The position numbers and the translations under genes were made by a program. DNA of 64,000 nt from M3007 sp043764095 (GTDB taxonomy: Bacteria; Bacteroidota; Bacteroidia; Chitinophagales; Saprospiraceae). The notes under the pieces were generated by a model. That model saw only the letters and a list, made by a program, of their open reading frames with translations. It was not told the origin of the DNA and did no database searches. The stretch covers positions 1 through 64,000 of the forward strand of contig JAYUKX010000178.1 of assembly GCA_043764095.1 (NCBI GenBank). The letters run 5' to 3'. The first letter of the stretch is position 1; every line of letters begins with the position of its first letter. Positions 26,301 through 33,193 of this stretch are shown here, one piece after another.

Positions 26301-26496
26301 CGCCTTGTGTACCAGCCAACTCAAAACTACCATTTTGATTGGTCGTAGTGCCGTTTCTAGTACCTTTAACTACTACACTAACACCCGGTAATAAGGATCC
26401 ATCTTCGGCAGAAGTGATTGTTCCTGTGATGGTTTGTGTATGCGCAGTAATCGCGCTGAGCGCAAAAAGAAAAACCAAGAGTAATTGTTGCTTCAT
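23380..26496 (-). CDS. SusC/RagA-family TonB-linked outer-membrane transporter
   Basis: 1038 residues from the ATG at 26496, chosen over an upstream in-frame non-ATG start because it follows an AAGAAGAT purine-rich stretch and opens a signal peptide (MKQQLLLVFLFALSAITAHTQ). An N-terminal carboxypeptidase-regulatory-like domain follows (about 22-100, TITGTITSAEDGSLLPGV). Then a TonB box and plug containing DVVIVAYGTVKKSDLTGSI and GSRGSNGVVLITTKRG, and a beta barrel to the C-terminus (GGIQIGF). It forms the import pore with SusD. The GntR gene ends four bases upstream. Confidence 0.95.
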   Translation of the reverse strand: MKQQLLLVFLFALSAITAHTQTITGTITSAEDGSLLPGVSVVVKGTRNGTTTNQNGSFELAGTQGATLVCAFLSYETQEVVVGNQLVINIILQPSAGLLKDVVIVAYGTVKKSDLTGSISSISSEDLSLTAPVSLDQALQGRAAGVQVTQVSGRPGGQTSIRIRGSSSINAGNEPLYVIDGMLITSDNGETNAGGTAGAGLNGLSAINPGDIERIEILKDASAIALYGSRGSNGVVLITTKRGKAGRSSVSLDTYYGVQQVSKQLNMLNGETFANFMNNYSKDSGLPLDARYLIPEKIGEGTDWQKAIFRQAPMQSYQISVLGGSENSQYSVSGGYYKQEGVILNSDFDRFSIRTNLDQKVNNWLKVGSSISLSKIQSKGVLTGAQSAGTGTLLPGATSSALLFPPTLPVLDPAEKGGYTLKDDRGRNIGNPVADALETENISNVSRAIANVYGILTLAKGLNFKASAGIDGFSVKDNRFVPNYLQRSKANNGDAVVATVDGQSWLTEFTLNYNKKIGTRHAFDALAGNTYQGFHSERVFAFALDFPDNRTGWHSLGSALNPQPAGTGESNWGIISYLGRLNYGFDNRILVTLTGRVDGASKFGKNNKYGFFPSGSIAWKLHEEDFIKKLGWFYTLKTRLSYGTIGNQDIFPYASLATVGAVGQGTFNNGEAYIGQEPLRYPNPALKWERTNQFDFGIDAEFAKGRLGATFDIYQKQTSDLLLFTPLPTTTGFSGALFNIGSLRNRGLELALNSNNLSGAMGWQTDLNFSINRNEITALSSGTDIFVPGVLTVPSGWSILRVGESIGTFHGLVSDGIFQTDEEAMSSPHLKAQKPKAGDRKYKDLNSRDAQGKLTGQPDGIIDEADRTIIGHANPDFTWGLTNKFTWKGLDLSVFIQGVQGNQIVNAYLFEIGSLNSETNVLQEFYDNRWTPENPNNKYPKINPSERNTFSDAQVEDGSFVRLKNITLGYTLPKKVLKRTKLERLRIYGSINNVKTFTNYRGYDPEVNAFGQSSLLQGIDYGGYPLSTSIIGGIQIGF

Positions 26497-26500
26497 ATTA

Positions 26501-27232
26501 TTATCTTCTTTCAATATCAATCGAATAATTAAATCCATCTCCTTTATAGTAGCCTTTGTTGAATTCCACTACCCTACCATCGGAATCGGCAACAAGCCGT
26601 TGTCGGAACAACAAAGGTGCGCCCACGGCTACGCCAAATTTTTCGGCCAGCAATTGCTCTGCACTAATTGCACTTATTTCTTCCCTCGATACGGCCACTA
26701 TAATCCCTAAATCTTCTTCCAACATTTGATAAAGCGGTTTGGTAAAATCTTCCCAGCCCGTCATTTTCAAACGCGGATGAAACCAAGATAGTGACAATAA
26801 ACTAGGGCCGTCCGAGGTACCTCTTAACCTAGACAACCGGACTAATTTTGTCCCTTTTTTAATGTGCATTACGGTGGCCACTTCATCATCTGCGGCAATA
26901 ATTTGGACATCTAACTCAAAATTCACCACATCAATACCTTTCGATTTCATCTCTTTTGTAAAACTCCACCAACTATCCAGTCGTGTAGGAATACGCCCCA
27001 ATGCGACTTTGGTACCTACCCCTTTTTTACGAACGAGTAAGCCTTCATTTACCAACTTACTAATGGCATGACGAACGGTATTGCGGGCAACGCCTAATTG
27101 CTCCGCGATATCTACTTCTTTGGGCAAAAACTCACCACTGCGGTAAATTGGTTGCTCAATCAGGTCGCGCATCATTTTCTCTACTTTAGAGTGCAGTGGT
27201 GCTTTACTTTCGGTATCTATTTTAATATTCAA
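26501..27232 (-). CDS. GntR-family transcriptional regulator with UTRA domain
   Basis: About 243 residues: winged helix-turn-helix (APLHSKVEKMMRDLI... LPKEVDIAEQLGVARNTVRHA) followed by a UTRA ligand-binding domain (RLSRLRGTSDGPSLLSLSWF ... KGYYKGDGFNYSI). UTRA proteins usually bind a sugar phosphate and release DNA. There is no suitable ATG at the beginning. The TTG at 27232 is my choice because a TTG at 27256 would precede the predicted transcription start; an ATT start is also possible. It heads the SusCD-ROK-PMI-MFS operon and its own promoter carries a TGTTTAAACA palindrome at the start site, so autoregulation is expected. Confidence 0.9.
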   Translation of the reverse strand: MNIKIDTESKAPLHSKVEKMMRDLIEQPIYRSGEFLPKEVDIAEQLGVARNTVRHAISKLVNEGLLVRKKGVGTKVALGRIPTRLDSWWSFTKEMKSKGIDVVNFELDVQIIAADDEVATVMHIKKGTKLVRLSRLRGTSDGPSLLSLSWFHPRLKMTGWEDFTKPLYQMLEEDLGIIVAVSREEISAISAEQLLAEKFGVAVGAPLLFRQRLVADSDGRVVEFNKGYYKGDGFNYSIDIERR

Positions 27233-27240
27233 AAGGACTA

Positions 27241-27284
27241 TGTTTAAACATAACAAAGGTAGATTGTTTTTTTGGTACTACAAA
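27241..27284 (-). promoter_or_regulatory. Promoter and operator of the GntR-SusCD operon
   Basis: On the minus strand TTTG (27284-27281), a 19-base spacer and TACCTTTG (27261-27254) make a textbook Bacteroidota promoter. The palindrome TGTTTAAACA (27241-27250; wider TATGTTTAAACATA) lies over the predicted transcription start. A second TGTTTAAACA is at 27400-27409. This is the arrangement expected for repression by the downstream GntR protein; binding is inferred. Confidence 0.8.
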
Positions 27285-27399
27285 TTTTTGTGGTTATTTT
27301 TTAAAATAGGAAATATTATATCAAGGAAGTAGGCACAAAACACACCTTATCGCTTTATTGGGATTCCTTTAGTAAATACTTTGCTTAGATTTTCATCTT

Positions 27400-27409
27400 T
27401 GTTTAAACA
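27400..27409. promoter_or_regulatory. Second GntR-type operator copy
   Basis: TGTTTAAACA in the context TTTGTTTAAACATAAAC repeats the palindrome at 27241-27250, about 160 bases away, and both are followed by CATAA and then CAAA. It could allow looping between sites or control a short plus-strand reading frame that begins at 27419. Confidence 0.6.
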
Positions 27410-27418
27410 TAAACAAAA

Positions 27419-27550
27419 ATGAACTCATTATCGTCTTTGATCGTAACTGATGCATTATTGGCCTTGATCAAAGGTAGTTTTGTTTGGCAAAACAACAAAT
27501 GGCAGCCTTATAAAAAAGCGGACAATAGAAATATTTTTTTCATTATATAA
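27419..27550 (+). CDS. Short reading frame or gene remnant behind the second operator
   Basis: 43 codons starting ten bases after the operator copy (MNSLSSLIVTDALLALIKG... NIFFII). No recognised family and no clear ribosome binding site. Its interest is its position: it begins exactly where a divergently controlled gene would be expected. It may be the 5' remnant of a lost gene of the regulon, or chance. The rest of the 555-base gap (27257-27811) contains the operators, the repeats at 27589-27689 and a terminator. Confidence 0.25.
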   Translation: MNSLSSLIVTDALLALIKGSFVWQNNKWQPYKKADNRNIFFII

Positions 27551-27588
27551 ATTTGAAAAATAATTGGACTCAGGGTTTTCTTATTAAA

Positions 27589-27689
27589 AGGTGCAGCGCA
27601 CCGCAATATTTGTAGCAATGATATATTTTCCGCGTTTTGAAGGTGCAGCGCACCGCAATATTAAATTAATGTCACGGTGCGCTGCACCT
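27589..27689. repeat. Three-copy GC-rich repeat cluster
   Basis: AGGTGCAGCGCACCG followed by CAATATT occurs twice in direct orientation (27589-27610 and 27641-27662), and the core occurs a third time inverted (CGGTGCGCTGCACCT, 27675-27689). The second and third copies form a perfect 15-bp stem with a 19-base loop. The pattern is that of a Bacteroidota interspersed REP-like repeat; genome copy number cannot be seen here. Confidence 0.7.
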
Positions 27690-27755
27690 AAAATTTTCCC
27701 TGTAATTGGATTATACCTTATGCGGAAATATCTATTCATTAATAGTAAAACGAAA

Positions 27756-27788
27756 CGCCCTATATGGACTCTTATTCCATATAGGGCG
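27756..27788. terminator. 13-bp terminator hairpin after the LVIVD-repeat gene
   Basis: CGCCCTATATGGA (27756-27768) pairs perfectly with TCCATATAGGGCG (27776-27788) around a 7-base loop. On the minus strand it lies 23 bases after the stop at 27812 and is followed by TTTCGTTTTA. A CTTTTAATT tail on the other strand makes it potentially bidirectional. Confidence 0.8.
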
Positions 27789-27811
27789 CTTTTAATTATA
27801 AAAATAAAATA

Positions 27812-29740
27812 CTATATTTTCAACAACTGCAAAGTAACCACTTCTAACCCATTGATTACCTTCACCAAATAACGCCCTATTGGCAATCCATCTGTCTGAA
27901 GATCAACGGATTGGTCATCGCCCGCCCTAATTACTTGCGTAGGGGTACCCACCAATTGAAGGCCGCTATTATACACCTCTACTTGGAGGTTTTCTTCTTT
28001 TGAGCCACCCCAATGCACCAACAAACTGGTGTTGACGCTCACTGGATTTGGGGTAAGTTTAGCGTGAAAAACGTCGTCAAACACGGCTACACTACGGATA
28101 TCAGAGTACCTTATGGTGCCATCCAGATCAGTTTGCGCCAAGCGGAACAACCAATTCCCCGTAGAAAGGGTTGGTGTTGTAAACTGATAGTTCGTATTTT
28201 TATTGGAATCACCTTTACTTGGTTCAAATCCAAGGCTCGACCATTTTACACCATCTGTACTTTGTTGAATATCAAAGCCTTTATTGTCTATTTCCGTTTC
28301 TGTTTGCCAAGCGAGTAAGGCAGTACGGTCGCGTTGCAAAGTGGCATCAAAACCTGTTAAACCTACTGGGAATGATATAGGTACAAGTGCTACATTTTGT
28401 AGGGTTAATACACCCGATGTAAGTGAAACAGTGGTGGTAAATGTATTAAAACCTGATTTGCTGACGCGAAGTGTATAACTACCGCCGCCAAAACGAGCCA
28501 TTTTATAGGTACCGCCAGTAATAGTAGTCTCGTTGGCTACACCACTACTCAAAAGTTCTACTAACGCACCAGTTAGCGTAGCGCCCGTAGAGGAATTTGT
28601 TACAATGCCTTCCAAGTAGCATCCGCGGACATAAGTAGGCTCTAGGATAAATAGTTTTCCAACCGTCGGAGAAGGATTATCGCCTATATTGGATGCAATA
28701 ATAGTATTGGAGGAAAAATAAGGATAAACACCCCAGCATCCATCAAAACCATTACCTGAACCTGTTGTATAGGTGTCGTAACGCCCTGTTACTACCATAT
28801 TTCCCGGACGCGCGGCATCCACAATAACAACCCCATCGCGGTACCAAGACGTAACGGCATAATCGTTTTTAATATAGGTATTATGCACAATAGAGCCCGA
28901 TCCTGGTGTTACTTGGATACGATCCAACTCTTTTACATCGGTAGGATCGGCAATATTATAAGAAGTAAGGTATGAATTTGTTGTTTCATCGGTGGTAAAA
29001 ATAGTATTCCCTGAGCGCCAAGTGTTATGGGTAAATGCGTTGGGGGTAGTAGTAGTAGCGAGCGTTACAGGAGCCGCTTTATTGGCCATGTTTACATAGG
29101 AGAATTTACCTGCGTAAATATGTCCCGCAAACATAAAATCGTTGTCCACATAACCATCGTGGGCATAACCATTGGTGGTGTAAATACCCGCGTATTGAGG
29201 TGTCCAAGCATTAGGAATACCGCCTGTTGTACCATTCAAATTAAGGGCAATGGGATAACCTACACTCGTACCTGTAGTGAGTTTTGAACCATAGATATAC
29301 AAATAGCCTTTGGTTTCGTCCACGTGCAAGGCATGCGAACTGTTTACGGTTCCTGCTGGTATAACAGGATAAACGCTTTGATAAGGCAGGTTACCCGCTG
29401 GCAAAGTGGATAGGTTTACAACCTGTACGCCCAAGCCACCTTCAGAGACCACATAAGCATAATTACCATAGGTTTTGATTTCTTTCCAAAGGTTACTTGG
29501 TCCCGGAATAGTGTCAATAGGAACAGGAGCCGTTGGTATAGTAATATCAATGATTACCATACCATTTTGAGCACCTACTAAGGCATATTCCTTACCTCCT
29601 GCGCTGTATCCCCATATATTGGCAAGGGTTTGCCCAGGAAAATCAACCGTAGCCTTTAGTGTGAAATTAGCATTTTGCGCGGTATTAACAATGGGCAATA
29701 AGAGGCACAAACAAGCAATTAAACGAGTTATTTGATACAT
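27812..29740 (-). CDS. T9SS-secreted LVIVD-repeat (choice-of-anchor B) protein
   Basis: 642 residues from the ATG at 29740 (two codons inside a TTG-initiated frame). Signal peptide (MYQITRLIACLCLLLPIVNTAQ). LVIVD-type propeller repeats span about 30-360, with recurring hydrophobic-Val-Asp strands such as NGMVIIDITIP and DGVVIVDAARPG. A carboxypeptidase-regulatory-like beta sandwich is at about 372-450 (LEGIVTNSSTGATLTGALVE). A fibronectin-like stretch and a type A T9SS sorting domain (about 565-642, LTPNPVSVNTSLLV ... LPIGRYLVKV) complete it. Likely cell-surface or released; ligand unknown. Confidence 0.85.
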   Translation of the reverse strand: MYQITRLIACLCLLLPIVNTAQNANFTLKATVDFPGQTLANIWGYSAGGKEYALVGAQNGMVIIDITIPTAPVPIDTIPGPSNLWKEIKTYGNYAYVVSEGGLGVQVVNLSTLPAGNLPYQSVYPVIPAGTVNSSHALHVDETKGYLYIYGSKLTTGTSVGYPIALNLNGTTGGIPNAWTPQYAGIYTTNGYAHDGYVDNDFMFAGHIYAGKFSYVNMANKAAPVTLATTTTPNAFTHNTWRSGNTIFTTDETTNSYLTSYNIADPTDVKELDRIQVTPGSGSIVHNTYIKNDYAVTSWYRDGVVIVDAARPGNMVVTGRYDTYTTGSGNGFDGCWGVYPYFSSNTIIASNIGDNPSPTVGKLFILEPTYVRGCYLEGIVTNSSTGATLTGALVELLSSGVANETTITGGTYKMARFGGGSYTLRVSKSGFNTFTTTVSLTSGVLTLQNVALVPISFPVGLTGFDATLQRDRTALLAWQTETEIDNKGFDIQQSTDGVKWSSLGFEPSKGDSNKNTNYQFTTPTLSTGNWLFRLAQTDLDGTIRYSDIRSVAVFDDVFHAKLTPNPVSVNTSLLVHWGGSKEENLQVEVYNSGLQLVGTPTQVIRAGDDQSVDLQTDGLPIGRYLVKVINGLEVVTLQLLKI

Positions 29741-29874
29741 AAACAATTACGTGTGTTTTTTAAAAAAGTATTACGCTAAAAGATTTGTATAGGAAAAATT
29801 GAACTTCTGAAATGGAACTCAAAGGTAGAATTAATATTGGTGGCGATAATATTTAACAAAGAAAAAATTGATGG

Positions 29875-29907
29875 TTTGTCGATACCTGACAAACAGCATT
29901 ACCTTTG
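29875..29907 (+). promoter_or_regulatory. Promoter of the 29932 lipoprotein gene
   Basis: TTTG (29875-29878), a 21-base spacer and TACCTTTG (29900-29907) match the Bacteroidota promoter. The predicted start near 29913 leaves a leader of about 19 bases before the ATG. Confidence 0.65.
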
Positions 29908-29931
29908 CTTCCAATATTAATACCCATAATT

Positions 29932-30414
29932 ATGCATAAATTTATCCTTATTTTTTCTTTATTTTTACTCTGTATTGGTTGCAATCGTTACGGCAAACTC
30001 CTCCACAATGAGCAGGCCATGTACAATCGCTTATCGAAATCTGCGAATTTAAGCACGGAACAAAAACTCGATTCGCTGCTTGCCTCCGGTATTCGGGTAA
30101 TGGAAGCAGCACTCAAACCTATCAATCCAGCAAAAGGCGGCAAAATCGTACAGCGGTATTACAAAGACAACCAAGCAGCGATGGCTACTATAATGACCCA
30201 AACAGGCCGCTCTTTTGAGCAAATGAATATATTGGAACAGGGTAGATTCATTCTAAAAATGACCCAAAGCACAGAAGTCAGGAAGTTTGCAACGATGTAC
30301 CCAAAGTTCAAACGCAAGTACAACCAGATCAGTGCCGCTGCTGGTTTTATGGATTTTATGGGGAAAGGACTTGGAAAATTTGGGAAATTGGCCGATTTGT
30401 TGATAGGTGGTTAA
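29932..30414 (+). CDS. Lipoprotein of unknown function, helical
   Basis: 160 residues from the ATG at 29932, which gives a good SPII signal (lipobox CIGC, C17); an upstream in-frame start would lie at the promoter. The mature part is helix-rich and basic (KPINPAKGGKIVQRYYKDNQ, FATMYPKFKRKYNQIS) and ends in a Gly-rich amphipathic tail (MGKGLGKFGKLADLLIGG). The stop codon lies inside the left terminal repeat of the MITE-like element at 30411-30573. No family recognised. Confidence 0.7.
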   Translation: MHKFILIFSLFLLCIGCNRYGKLLHNEQAMYNRLSKSANLSTEQKLDSLLASGIRVMEAALKPINPAKGGKIVQRYYKDNQAAMATIMTQTGRSFEQMNILEQGRFILKMTQSTEVRKFATMYPKFKRKYNQISAAAGFMDFMGKGLGKFGKLADLLIGG

Positions 30415-30573
30415 GTATTTGGACATAATTAATTGCAGAAATGAACGCAGGTATTTTTCGGCTAGACGAGCCATTTTTAAGGCTGATAGCGGTACTATCT
30501 AACGAAAAAATGGGGAAGCATAGGCGGAAAAGACCAAGTTCAAAATGCTAATTAATTGTGTCCAAATACTTAA
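30411..30573. mobile_element. 163-bp MITE-like element between two gene stops
   Basis: 24-base terminal inverted repeats with one mismatch (30411-30434 and 30550-30573), outer sequence TTAAGTATTTGGACA. Both ends begin with TTAA, which could be part of the repeat or a TTAA target duplication. The interior has a GGCT-AGACG-AGCC hairpin (about 30470-30482) and no reading frame. The left end contains the stop codon of the lipoprotein gene, and the right end abuts the TAG stop of the PLP-enzyme gene at 30574. Confidence 0.72.
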
Positions 30574-31734
30574 CTACAATTCCTCCATTGCCGCAGAGAG
30601 GTCTTCCCATAACCATTCGGGGTCTTCCAAACCAATATAAAACCGTACAAATGCCCAAGGCAAAGGCGAATTGCTCCGTCCGGGTATATTGTAAAAGCCA
30701 ATAGTTGGGATCATCAATGATTCGTGTCCGCCCCAGGATACGGCCATCAAAAACCGCTGAATACGGTGGACAAATGCTTCCATTTTCTCCATCGAATCAC
30801 ATTTGAAATGTACCGAAAACAAGCCGCCACAGCCTTTCATTTGGCGCATGGCCAACTCTTTTTGAGGGAAACTATCGTGAAAAGGATACCATATTTTTTC
30901 CACTTTAGGATGTCCATCCAGTTTATGGATGATGTATTTTGCGCCTTCATCGCTTTGTTTTAACCGCAACGGCAACGTACGCAACCCACGGATCACCAAG
31001 GAAGCATCATGCGGGGAAACAATACCGCCTAGTGTCATCAACTCCGATTCAAATATCTTTTTCACCATCGCTTTTGCGCCGCAAAGCACACCAATGACGA
31101 CATCTGAGTGACCATTGAGGTATTTTGTACCCGAATGCACCACTATATCAATCCCAAATTCGGCGGGTTTTTGATAAATCGGTGAGCAATACGAATTGTC
31201 AATAATGGTGACAATGCCGTGCTTTTTAGCCAATTCCGCGCAAGCCTTCAAATCCTGCAATTCATAAGTCATAGTATTGGGGCTTTCCAAATATAAGACT
31301 TTTGTCTCTGGCCGAATGGCGGCTTCAATATGTGCTACATCGGAACCATCCACGAAGGTATGGGCTACGCCAAAACGGGCGAGTAGTTTTTTGAGCAACG
31401 CCGTTGTCCAAGAATAAGGACCTTGTTGGCATACCACATGATCGCCCGCAGCCACATTACCAATCACCGCTGCCGCAATTGCGCCTGCTCCGCTGGCAAA
31501 AACCAAGGCATCATCGGTATTTTCCAGTGCGGCCAATTTGCGGCGCAAGATCTGAACCGTTGGGTTATTACCACGTGAATAGACATGGTGTGTTAATTCA
31601 TCGGAAAAGGCTGCCCTAAATGCGTGTAAATCGGGAAACACAAAATTACTCGACTGGATTACCGGCGGCGAAATGGCATTAAAATACTGCGCTCGTTCTT
31701 CGCCCAAATGGGTCAATATTTCACTTAAATTCAT
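30574..31734 (-). CDS. Trans-sulfuration PLP enzyme (cystathionine gamma-synthase/lyase family)
   Basis: 386 residues of the Cys/Met-metabolism PLP-dependent family. The PLP lysine is in VVHSGTKYLNGHSDV (near residue 198). The neighbouring cofactor motifs are YSRGNNPT (near 52), FASGAGAI (near 80), ESPNTMTYELQDL (near 147) and IIDNSYCSP (near 175). The family includes cystathionine gamma-synthase, cystathionine beta/gamma-lyase and methionine gamma-lyase, and sequence alone does not separate them. Three bases separate its start from the stop of the upstream gene, so the two are co-transcribed. Cytoplasmic. Confidence 0.9.
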   Translation of the reverse strand: MNLSEILTHLGEERAQYFNAISPPVIQSSNFVFPDLHAFRAAFSDELTHHVYSRGNNPTVQILRRKLAALENTDDALVFASGAGAIAAAVIGNVAAGDHVVCQQGPYSWTTALLKKLLARFGVAHTFVDGSDVAHIEAAIRPETKVLYLESPNTMTYELQDLKACAELAKKHGIVTIIDNSYCSPIYQKPAEFGIDIVVHSGTKYLNGHSDVVIGVLCGAKAMVKKIFESELMTLGGIVSPHDASLVIRGLRTLPLRLKQSDEGAKYIIHKLDGHPKVEKIWYPFHDSFPQKELAMRQMKGCGGLFSVHFKCDSMEKMEAFVHRIQRFLMAVSWGGHESLMIPTIGFYNIPGRSNSPLPWAFVRFYIGLEDPEWLWEDLSAAMEEL

Positions 31735-31737
31735 ATT

Positions 31738-32475
31738 TTACCACGTAATGCCCTGTGCAGTGGCTTGCGGATGTAATCGGAAAAAGATAGTCCCTCCCAA
31801 TGTAATGGTGGACATAAATGTAAACTGGCGTAATGCCGCCACAGCCGGTTCTTGTGCCACACAAGAACTAATGATTTGCGCGCCTTGTATCACCGTTACA
31901 TTTTGGTACAAACGGCCGTGCAATGGATTGCTGAGTTCAAAACCTTTTTTGGCGCGGTAATGGTCGCGAAAACGGCGGTACAGGTCGTTACCATCCCAAT
32001 ATTGTGCACCTTGGAGCGATTGCAAAACATCTTCAAAGCCCCAAAACTGGCGCATAAACAAGCGAATTACGGCCAATGTAGCCAACCTGCGCTTGCTTTC
32101 GTCGCCACCTGCGCTAAAGTATTCCGTAAACTTAGGGCTATTGATGCCCTTGGTATAGCCGCTATCCACCAGCAATTCATTGAGGCCATAAAAACGACCT
32201 GCTCGCTGGAAAGCCGCACCTTTGGCACGGGTATAATTGTACATAGTGACGGCAATAGCAAAGCATTCCCGCTCCATTTCCCTGCTGGGGTTGGCGGGAT
32301 TTATCTGTCTGGCTAAGCCCAAAAAAGAACTTTCCGAATAAATAATACCGGCATAGCGCTGTAATTGCGATCCGGTGATAAAGGGCACTTGCTGACCTGC
32401 ATAAATCGCAATATCTGCACTACCGGGACGTATATCTTCGAGCATACCCGAAGCATTATAAATAAGACTGGCCAT
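31738..32475 (-). CDS. Conserved-looking protein of unknown function
   Basis: 245 residues, no signal peptide. The region GIIYSESSFLGL... MERECFAIAVTMYNYTRAKG (about 43-87) has the Glu-Ser and spacing of lysozyme-like or SleB-type muramidase folds, but the evidence is weak. The centre is helical with many Arg/Tyr (RLFMRQFWGFEDVLQ, WDGNDLYRRFRDHYR). The C-terminal 40 residues are hydrophobic. Translationally close to the PLP enzyme (gap of three bases). No confident function. Confidence 0.6.
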   Translation of the reverse strand: MASLIYNASGMLEDIRPGSADIAIYAGQQVPFITGSQLQRYAGIIYSESSFLGLARQINPANPSREMERECFAIAVTMYNYTRAKGAAFQRAGRFYGLNELLVDSGYTKGINSPKFTEYFSAGGDESKRRLATLAVIRLFMRQFWGFEDVLQSLQGAQYWDGNDLYRRFRDHYRAKKGFELSNPLHGRLYQNVTVIQGAQIISSCVAQEPAVAALRQFTFMSTITLGGTIFFRLHPQATAQGITW

Positions 32476-33193
32476 AAGGACTTTCTGTTTTAAAGGCGAA
32501 ATGTAAGGAAGAAATGAATTTGCGTGTGTATAAATGTGGCTTTTTTTGGAAATCAGGTGTTTTTGTGGGGGGGCTGGGGGGTCAACTTAACGAAATCATT
32601 AAACTTCGCATCATTAGATTTTGTTCAGATATTCAATTATCCCCAAGTTGCCCCCATTACAGAATGTCCTTATTGTCGGGGCGACTTTTCGTCACCCCGA
32701 CAATTTAGTCGAAATTGATCCTTTGCATGTATGAAATACCCCATTTTACCTAATAAGTCACACTCTTTTTATCACCTAAATTTCAATGATGGTTTACTAA
32801 AAAGTGTACTAAATTGTCGGGGTGACTGAAAAAGTCGCCCCGACAATAGACCAATATAGTATATGGGTCACTTTAGATTACTGAATCTTTATTCAAAATC
32901 TACAAATAAGAATTTAATCAATTTATGGTTGATTTGTAGATATAAATTGCCGACATTAGATTCAAACGCTTATCGACACAACGCTTTACAAATCAATACT
33001 TTAACCCAACCCATTATTCCCATAAAAAAATAAAAACACTACATTTACTTGAATTTCAAAAACAAGTGCTATCTTTACTGCCTGTATTGCAATACATATC
33101 TTCATAATCCTTAAAAATGCTGCTCGCCGACAAAAGTGTTGGTTATACTATCCTGTAAGGCAGTAAACTATTCACTAAACAAGCTTTTTTCTA
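32476..33193. other. Repeat-bearing intergenic region
   Basis: 718 bases without a convincing gene. It contains a G7-CT-G6 tract near 32568-32582, the inverted-repeat element 32672-32847, and a perfect 10-bp inverted repeat ATCTACAAAT (32898-32907) / ATTTGTAGAT (32932-32941). A promoter-like pair TTG (33049-33051) with TATCTTTA (33070-33077), spacing 18, probably serves the large T9SS gene at 33194 and leaves a leader of about 110 bases. Confidence 0.5.
32672..32847. repeat. Inverted-repeat element with TTGTCGGGG hairpin ends
   Basis: The left end (32672-32709) and right end (32808-32847) are inverted copies of about 38-40 bases sharing TTGTCGGGG, GTCACCCCGACAA and ACTAAA at the inner side, with small differences in the loop. 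Each end is itself a hairpin. A third, diverged copy of the hairpin is at 48739-48767. The interior is A/T-rich and non-coding. Consistent with a MITE or paired REP units. Confidence 0.65.
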
